Source: Cytophagaceae bacterium
GTDB taxonomy: Bacteria > Bacteroidota > Bacteroidia > Cytophagales > Spirosomataceae
Assembly (NCBI GenBank): GCA_027485075.1
Contig: JAIXRT010000089.1
Coordinates: forward strand, 1-21,167
Direction of reading: 5' to 3'
Length of the DNA: 21,167 nt
Both the position numbers and the translations under genes were made by a program. This document shows, in pieces, positions 16,411 to 21,167 of the stretch (position 1 is the stretch's first letter; the number at the start of each line of letters is the position of its first letter). The notes under the pieces were generated by a model that made no database searches, had not been told where the DNA came from, and saw only the letters and a program-made list of their open reading frames with translations.

Positions 16411-16662
16411 TTAATCTTTTATTTCTTCATACGGGACATAATCTCCCCCCACTTCATCTGACTTAGACTTTGATTTCGGTGGCACATAATCCACATCTAT
16501 CGTACCCTCTTTGCGAGCTTTGGAAGCTGCCTGCTTCGCTCGAATATCTTGCTCAGACATCTTCTTATGCACCTGCGTGATGACAAAAGCCTTCATTAAA
16601 AAACGAAGCAATGGAATCACCACGTAGATAAAAACTAAAATAAGGGCAATAAGTTTTAACAT
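16411..16662 (-). CDS. DUF4834 family membrane protein
   Basis: An 83-residue protein matching the DUF4834 pattern from memory: one N-terminal membrane helix (about 3-26, LKLIALILVFIYVVIPLLRFLM), a charged helix (KKMSEQDIRAKQAASKARKEGTI), then a short repeated motif, VDYVPPK and GDYVPYEEIKD. Function is unknown; the family is restricted mainly to Bacteroidota (recollection). The tail is probably cytoplasmic. It lies 1 nt after carB, so co-expression is likely. The DYVP repeat could be a docking peptide (speculation). Confidence 0.75.
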   Translation of the reverse strand: MLKLIALILVFIYVVIPLLRFLMKAFVITQVHKKMSEQDIRAKQAASKARKEGTIDVDYVPPKSKSKSDEVGGDYVPYEEIKD

Positions 16663-16663
16663 T

Positions 16664-19498
16664 TTACCTACTTAAGTATAAATTTCTTTCTCCATATACT
16701 TTACGGAAGAAATCGTCTTTCAAATCATCGATGAAGTAAATCGCCTCACCCGTTGATTTCATTTCAGGTCCTAACTCCATATTTACGTTTGGAAATTTAC
16801 TGAACGAAAATACAGGAATCTTAATTGCGTACCCTTTTTTGACTGGTTTGAAATTGAAATCCTTTACTTTTTTATCTCCCAACATCACTTTGGTCGCATA
16901 ATTTACATAAGGCTCTTGGTAGGCCTTGCAAATAAATGGTACCGTACGAGATGCCCGAGGATTTGCTTCAATGATGTATACCACCTCATCTTTCACGGCA
17001 AATTGAATATTCAATAAACCTTTCGTCTTCAAAGCAACCGCAATTTTACGCGTATGATCTTCGATTTGTTTGATGACATTGTCAGACAAATCGAATGGTG
17101 GCAAGACCGAATGCGAATCTCCCGAGTGGATACCCGCTGGCTCAATATGCTCCATCAAACCGATGATATATACATCTTCCCCATCACAAATGGCATCTGC
17201 CTCCGCCTCAATCGCATTCTCTAAGAAGTGATCTAACAAGATTTTATTTCCCGGAATATCACGTAAAATATCCACCACATGTTGTTCCAATTCTTGCTCG
17301 TTGATGACAATCTTCATCGACTGGCCACCTAATACATACGACGGACGAACCAACAACGGATATCCTAATTCACGTCCTAAAGCCACGGCATTATCCGCAT
17401 CTTCACAAACGCCAAATTTCGGATACGGAATTCCTAAGTCTTTTAGCAAGCTAGAGAAAGCACCGCGATCTTCCGCTAAATCCAAGGCCTCAAACGAAGT
17501 ACCTAAAATCTTGATACCATACTTCGATAATTTCTCCGCTAGTTTCAAGGCCGTTTGACCACCTAATTGCACAATTACACCTTCCGGCTTCTCATGCTGG
17601 ATGATGTCATACACGTGCTCCCAGAACACGGGCTCAAAATATAATTTATCTGCAATATCAAAATCGGTGGACACCGTCTCTGGATTCGAGTTGATCATAA
17701 TCGTCTCATAACCAGCTTCTTTCGCCGCCAAAACGCCATGAACACATGAATAATCAAATTCAATTCCCTGGCCAATTCGGTTCGGGCCTGAACCTAATAC
17801 AACCACTTTTTTCTTAGCCGAAACAATTGATTCGTTATCCAAAACAGCCGAAGCTCCTTCTTGGCCAAAAGTCGAATAGTAATATGGCGTCTTCGCCTCA
17901 AATTCCGCAGCACAAGTATCTACACATTTGTAAATACGCTTAATGCCCATGGAATTGCGCTTATCGTAAACCTCCGATTCGAGGCAACGAAGCGTATGGG
18001 CAATTTGGCGATCTGCGAATCCTTTATGTTTCGCCTCCTCTAATAATTCTTTAGGGATATTCGAGATCGTATATTTCTCCACTTCGCGTTCTACACGAAC
18101 CAAATCCTCAATTTGGTTCAAGAACCATTTGTTGATCTTCGTTAATTGTTGGATCGTCTTAAACGAAATTCCCATCTTGAACGCATCGTAGATATGGAAC
18201 AAGCGGTTCCAAGAAGGATTTGCCAACGAATACATAATCGCATCCTGATCGCGCAATTCTTTTCCGTCTGCACCCATTCCATTTCGCTTAATCTCTAGAG
18301 ACTGGCATGCTTTCTGAAGTGCTTCCTGGAAGTTCCGACCGATACCCATGGTCTCACCTACGGATTTCATTTGTAATCCTAGTGTACGATCTGCACCTTT
18401 AAATTTATCGAAGTTCCAACGCGGAACTTTTACAATCACGTAATCTAACGCTGGCTCGAAATAGGCCGAGGTTGTTCCCGTAATCGCATTGGTTAATTCA
18501 TCTAAATTATAACCGATCGCCATTTTGGCAGCGATCTTCGCGATCGGATATCCTGTTGCTTTAGAGGCCAATGCAGACGAGCGAGACACCCGTGGGTTAA
18601 TCTCAATCGCAATAATTTCATCTGTTTCTGGATTCAACGAGAACTGAACGTTACACCCACCGGCAAATTGGCCTATGGCATTCATCATCTTGATGGCCAT
18701 GTCGCGCATCCGTTGGTAAATCGTATCTGGCAACGTCATCGCTGGCGCCACGGTAATCGAATCCCCCGTGTGAATACCCATCGGATCGAAGTTTTCGATC
18801 GAACAGATAATGATGACGTTCCCTAAATTATCGCGTAAAAGTTCTAATTCATATTCTTGCCAACCCATGATGGATTGCTCCACCAACACCTCATGGGTTG
18901 GCGAAGCGTGCAAACCTTTATTCAAGGCAGCATCGAAATCTTTAGGATCATGCACGAAACCGCCACCCGTTCCACCTAATGTGAAGGATGGACGAATTAC
19001 TAAGGGGAAACCTGTCTCTTGCGCGATTTCTTTTCCTTCCAGAAACGAACGAGCCGTACGTCCTTTACAAACGCCCACGCCAATTTCAATCATCTTTAAC
19101 CGGAATTTCTCCCGATCTTCTGTCGTCTCAATCGCCGCAATATCTACCCCAATAATACGCACACCATATTTTTCCCAAATCCCTGCCGCATCACAGTCGA
19201 TGGCCAAGTTCAAAGCCGTTTGACCACCCATGGTAGGTAAAACCGCATCAATTTTGTGATTCTCCAAAATATGAATAATCGAAGCTTTTTCGAGTGGTTT
19301 CAAATACACATGATCCGCATTCATCGGATCGGTCATGATTGTGGCCGGATTTGAATTAATCAAGATTACTTCAATGCCTTCCTCCCGTAGGGAACGAGCA
19401 GCTTGAGAACCAGAATAATCAAATTCACAGGCTTGACCAATCACAATAGGACCAGAACCAATAATAAGGACAGATTTAATCGACGAATCTTTAGGCAC
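16664..19498 (-). CDS. carB: Carbamoyl-phosphate synthase large subunit, without the MGS-like allosteric domain
   Basis: Makes carbamoyl phosphate from bicarbonate, ATP and ammonia tunnelled from CarA, for pyrimidine and arginine synthesis. The 944 residues hold both homologous ATP-grasp halves: the first with GSGPIVIGQACEFDYSGSQA, RPSFTLGGTGGG and INPRVSRSSALASKATGYPIA; the second with GSGPNRIGQGIEFDYS, RPSYVLGGQSM and EANPRASRTVPF. The E. coli enzyme has 1073 residues, the last 140 or so forming the MGS-like domain that binds UMP, IMP and ornithine. Here the protein stops right after the second synthase half and the next gene starts 1 nt later, so that domain is missing without room for a frameshift. 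The start is GTG at 19496-19498. carA is not in the window. Confidence 0.97.
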   Translation of the reverse strand: MPKDSSIKSVLIIGSGPIVIGQACEFDYSGSQAARSLREEGIEVILINSNPATIMTDPMNADHVYLKPLEKASIIHILENHKIDAVLPTMGGQTALNLAIDCDAAGIWEKYGVRIIGVDIAAIETTEDREKFRLKMIEIGVGVCKGRTARSFLEGKEIAQETGFPLVIRPSFTLGGTGGGFVHDPKDFDAALNKGLHASPTHEVLVEQSIMGWQEYELELLRDNLGNVIIICSIENFDPMGIHTGDSITVAPAMTLPDTIYQRMRDMAIKMMNAIGQFAGGCNVQFSLNPETDEIIAIEINPRVSRSSALASKATGYPIAKIAAKMAIGYNLDELTNAITGTTSAYFEPALDYVIVKVPRWNFDKFKGADRTLGLQMKSVGETMGIGRNFQEALQKACQSLEIKRNGMGADGKELRDQDAIMYSLANPSWNRLFHIYDAFKMGISFKTIQQLTKINKWFLNQIEDLVRVEREVEKYTISNIPKELLEEAKHKGFADRQIAHTLRCLESEVYDKRNSMGIKRIYKCVDTCAAEFEAKTPYYYSTFGQEGASAVLDNESIVSAKKKVVVLGSGPNRIGQGIEFDYSCVHGVLAAKEAGYETIMINSNPETVSTDFDIADKLYFEPVFWEHVYDIIQHEKPEGVIVQLGGQTALKLAEKLSKYGIKILGTSFEALDLAEDRGAFSSLLKDLGIPYPKFGVCEDADNAVALGRELGYPLLVRPSYVLGGQSMKIVINEQELEQHVVDILRDIPGNKILLDHFLENAIEAEADAICDGEDVYIIGLMEHIEPAGIHSGDSHSVLPPFDLSDNVIKQIEDHTRKIAVALKTKGLLNIQFAVKDEVVYIIEANPRASRTVPFICKAYQEPYVNYATKVMLGDKKVKDFNFKPVKKGYAIKIPVFSFSKFPNVNMELGPEMKSTGEAIYFIDDLKDDFFRKVYGERNLYLSR

Positions 19499-19520
19499 AG
19501 GGTGTGTTAATTTTAAGGGT

Positions 19521-19534
19521 ATTGACTAGTTAAT
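19521..19534. promoter_or_regulatory. 14-nt quasi-palindrome in the carB leader
   Basis: ATTGACTAGTTAAT is self-complementary apart from one G-T pair and lies 23-36 nt before the carB GTG, downstream of the putative promoter. Two TTAATTTT copies (19507-19514 and 19530-19537) flank and overlap it. It may be an operator; evidence is sequence symmetry and position only. Confidence 0.3.
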
Positions 19535-19568
19535 TTTGACCACCTAAGGACTAGGCTCAAAAATTGTA

Positions 19569-19576
19569 CAAAATTA
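19569..19576 (-). promoter_or_regulatory. Probable -7 element for carB
   Basis: On the minus strand this is TAATTTTG, an exact TAnnTTTG match. It lies 70 nt before the carB start, giving a leader of about 60 nt, longer than the other short leaders here. No clear -33 TTG is visible. Confidence 0.4.
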
Positions 19577-19648
19577 GGGCTTTACCCCCGAAAAGGGAAG
19601 TGTTTTTGAAAATAAAATTCACGACGACAATCCAGCGAAAAAATCCCT

Positions 19649-19656
19649 TATTTTTG
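19649..19656 (+). promoter_or_regulatory. Probable -7 element for folA
   Basis: TATTTTTG is an exact match to TAnnTTTG and ends 19 nt before the folA GTG, in line with the spacing at folK (21) and purN (20). This also supports the GTG start. Confidence 0.55.
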
Positions 19657-19675
19657 ACAACTAAAACCTAAAATC

Positions 19676-20164
19676 GTGCTAAAAATTTTGGTCGCTTTCG
19701 ATGAAAATCGAGTAATTGGAAAAAACAATGCGTTGATTTGGCATTTGCCTGCCGACTTAAAACGATTCAAAGCCTTGACTACCGGGCATGTGATCATCAT
19801 GGGTCGCAAAACGTTTGAATCCATTGGCAGACCACTCCCTAACCGCACGACCGTTGTCATCAGTAGACAGCAAGATTTAAAAATCGAAGGCGTTATCCTG
19901 GCTCACTCCGTGGAGGAGGCGATATTAAAAGCCAAGTCCATTTCACGAGATGATATATTTATCGTAGGAGGTGCGGAAATTTATCAATTGAGTTTGCCTT
20001 TGGCAGATCAGATTTTAGTGACCCAACTACATGATATTTTTGAGGGCGATGCCTTTTTCCCAGAGATTTCACCAGCGATCTGGGAAGTAACGGAGCAAGA
20101 GCGCGGGGTTACCGACGAGCAAAATGCATATCAATTCAGCTACATTACTTACGCGCGCAAATGA
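19676..20164 (+). CDS. folA: Dihydrofolate reductase
   Basis: Reduces dihydrofolate to tetrahydrofolate with NADPH in the cytosol. The 162 residues show the standard chromosomal DHFR pattern: KILVAFDENRVIGKNNALIWHLPADLKRFK with catalytic Asp27, the NADPH-binding GHVIIMGRKTFESIGRPLPNRTTVVISRQ, and IFIVGGAEIYQLSLPLADQILVT near 104-126. The start is GTG at 19676; no ATG is near, and this codon begins the first strand. Its stop overlaps the moaE start as ATGA, so the two are translationally coupled. It is divergent from carB across a 177-nt gap with promoters on both sides. There is no thyA next to it, although thyA is a frequent neighbour in other bacteria. Confidence 0.98.
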   Translation: MLKILVAFDENRVIGKNNALIWHLPADLKRFKALTTGHVIIMGRKTFESIGRPLPNRTTVVISRQQDLKIEGVILAHSVEEAILKAKSISRDDIFIVGGAEIYQLSLPLADQILVTQLHDIFEGDAFFPEISPAIWEVTEQERGVTDEQNAYQFSYITYARK

Positions 20165-20580
20165 CACATCAAATTCTCCTTAGTGAAACGCCACTATCGA
20201 TTGACGCGAGCTACCACTATTTGCAGGATCCGGAAGCTGGGGGCATCTGTCTATTTGTAGGGACTATTCGCAACAAAAACCAAAATAAGGATGTTGAAAA
20301 TTTGACCATGGAAGCGTACAATGCTATGGCCAAAAAACAAATGGAACGCATCGCGACCGAAGCTGCCGCCCAATGGCCCATTCGTAAGATTAGTGTAGCC
20401 CATCGGACAGGGAAATTAGAAATTGGTGACATCGCAGTGATCATCGGCGTTTGTTCCGTCCACCGGGCAGAGGCATTTAAAGCCTGCGAATGGCTGATTG
20501 ATACCTTGAAAAAAGAAGTGCCTATTTGGAAAAATGAATTTTACACGGACGGCTCAGCTTGGCTAGTTCCCCATCCTTGA
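20161..20580 (+). CDS. moaE: Molybdopterin synthase catalytic subunit MoaE
   Basis: Large subunit of molybdopterin synthase, which inserts two sulfurs from MoaD thiocarboxylate into cyclic pyranopterin monophosphate. The 139 residues have GGICLFVGTIRN (27-38), the YNAMAKKQM segment, HRTGKLEIGDIAVIIGVCSVHRAEAF (81-106) and LKKEVPIWKNE. In the last, Lys117 and Lys124 keep the 7-residue spacing of E. coli active-site Lys119 and Lys126. It is coupled to folA by a 4-nt overlap. No moaD, moaA or moaC is in the window, so the rest of the Moco pathway must be elsewhere. Its last 40 nt are covered on the other strand by the LuxE-like gene. Confidence 0.97.
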   Translation: MTHQILLSETPLSIDASYHYLQDPEAGGICLFVGTIRNKNQNKDVENLTMEAYNAMAKKQMERIATEAAAQWPIRKISVAHRTGKLEIGDIAVIIGVCSVHRAEAFKACEWLIDTLKKEVPIWKNEFYTDGSAWLVPHP

Positions 20581-21167
20581 TCGACCATCAAGTTGCATCC
20601 GCGAATTTCTGAATTGTCAAAGCGACCTAAGACTTTAAATCTGATTCCATCTTCTTCCAATGATCCTAAATCTTTGGTTTCAATAAAGGGACACGAATCA
20701 ATATTGGCTAAATCAATAATTTGAATACCCCCCACGCGGCCTGGCTTCGTCACCTTTGCAAATGGATCTGTCACCTCCCGCAATTGGACCCGCATCGAAA
20801 TACCTGGTGTAAAAACCCCATCGGTTTCTGCATATGCCTGGGAAAACAATTCAGTCATCCCATACTCCGAGGCGATTTGATGAAGGCCCATGGAGGATTT
20901 TAAAAATTCATGTACGCGTTCTCGAATCCACTCTTCGCGGCGCCCCTTCATCCCACCGGTTTCCATCACCATCAAACGCCCTTCCGAGACAGCTTCCTGC
21001 CAAAACGAAAAATCTTGACCTGAATCGACCCAGTCCAATAACCCAAAAGTTACCCCCATCACCCAAACTTTACGTTCAGTCTTTAGGGCCTGTTTAATTT
21101 GGGCAACTAAAACATCATATTGATTTAGATAAAAACCCGCTAAGCTTGAACCTGATTCTTGAATAAA
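20541..21167 (-). CDS. LuxE-like acyl-activating/acyltransferase family protein, partial
   Basis: C-terminal part of a protein of the LuxE / acyl-protein synthetase family within the AMP-forming (ANL) superfamily; 208 residues run to the right edge with no start seen. Recognisable family segments in order are SGSSLAGFYLNQYDVL, KVWVMGVTFGLLDW, VMETGGMKGRREEWIRERVHEFL, IASEYGMTELFSQAYA (the adenylation core), IIDLANIDSCPFIETKDLG and FKVLGRFDNSEIRGCNLMV. Such proteins activate a carboxylate as acyl-adenylate; in Bacteroidota the substrate is unknown, and bioluminescence is not implied. After NLMV, the usual end as I recall it, 13 more residues (DQGWGTSQAEPSV) lie wholly antisense to the moaE 3' end. 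It is convergent with moaE. Confidence 0.85.
   Translation of the reverse strand, partial: FIQESGSSLAGFYLNQYDVLVAQIKQALKTERKVWVMGVTFGLLDWVDSGQDFSFWQEAVSEGRLMVMETGGMKGRREEWIRERVHEFLKSSMGLHQIASEYGMTELFSQAYAETDGVFTPGISMRVQLREVTDPFAKVTKPGRVGGIQIIDLANIDSCPFIETKDLGSLEEDGIRFKVLGRFDNSEIRGCNLMVDQGWGTSQAEPSV

Noticed and set aside
16664..16700. CarB C-terminus as a frameshift or pseudogene
   Set aside because: The end is clean, the reading frame is intact and the next gene begins 1 nt later. Short CarB fits the phylum, so it is a domain absence and not a broken gene.
20541..21167. LuxE similarity as a sign of bioluminescence
   Set aside because: No luxA, luxB, luxC or luxD is present, and LuxE-like acyl-activating proteins are common in non-luminous Bacteroidota.

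Overview
The window is a chromosomal stretch from a member of the Bacteroidota, most likely of the Cytophagales type (inference). Four things point there: a type IX secretion (type B) C-terminal sorting domain, a DUF4834 protein, a bacillithiol-synthesis BshA, and starts with no Shine-Dalgarno that instead sit about 20 nt downstream of the Bacteroidota -7 motif TAnnTTTG. GTG and TTG starts are common. I see no tRNA, rRNA, CRISPR array, insertion sequence or phage gene, and no gene-free stretch longer than 300 bases.

Layout. 1-1355 (-) is an MsbA-type ABC exporter cut by the left edge. 1401-5003 (-) is a tightly packed run in the order T9SS cargo, nuoB, nuoC, GT2 and GT4 glycosyltransferases, with spacings of 1 nt, a 14-nt overlap, 1 nt and 0 nt. 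5098-7197 (+) is recG, ending at a hairpin shared with the convergent yqgE (-). Then come folK (+), bshA (-) and purN (+). 10127-16029 (-) is a tripartite RND efflux operon: a small secreted protein, then membrane fusion protein, pump and outer-membrane factor. 16107-19498 (-) is carB followed by a DUF4834 gene and a small secreted acidic protein. 19676-20580 (+) is folA-moaE with a 4-nt overlap. 20541-21167 (-) is a LuxE-like acyl-activating protein cut by the right edge.

Functions. Folate, one-carbon, purine, pyrimidine and pterin metabolism recur (folK, folA, purN, carB, moaE). folK and purN also share a nearly identical 15-nt block just downstream of their -7 motifs. Envelope functions form the other theme: ABC exporter, glycosyltransferases, T9SS cargo and efflux pump.

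Most of the window is recognisable housekeeping DNA and I found no convincing new system. The most unusual points are: nuoB-nuoC detached from the rest of complex I and fused into a run with a T9SS cargo and glycosyltransferases; the shared folK/purN promoter block; a CarB without its allosteric domain; an RND pump with Asn in place of one of the two usual proton-relay aspartates; and a LuxE-like gene whose last 13 codons lie antisense to the end of moaE.
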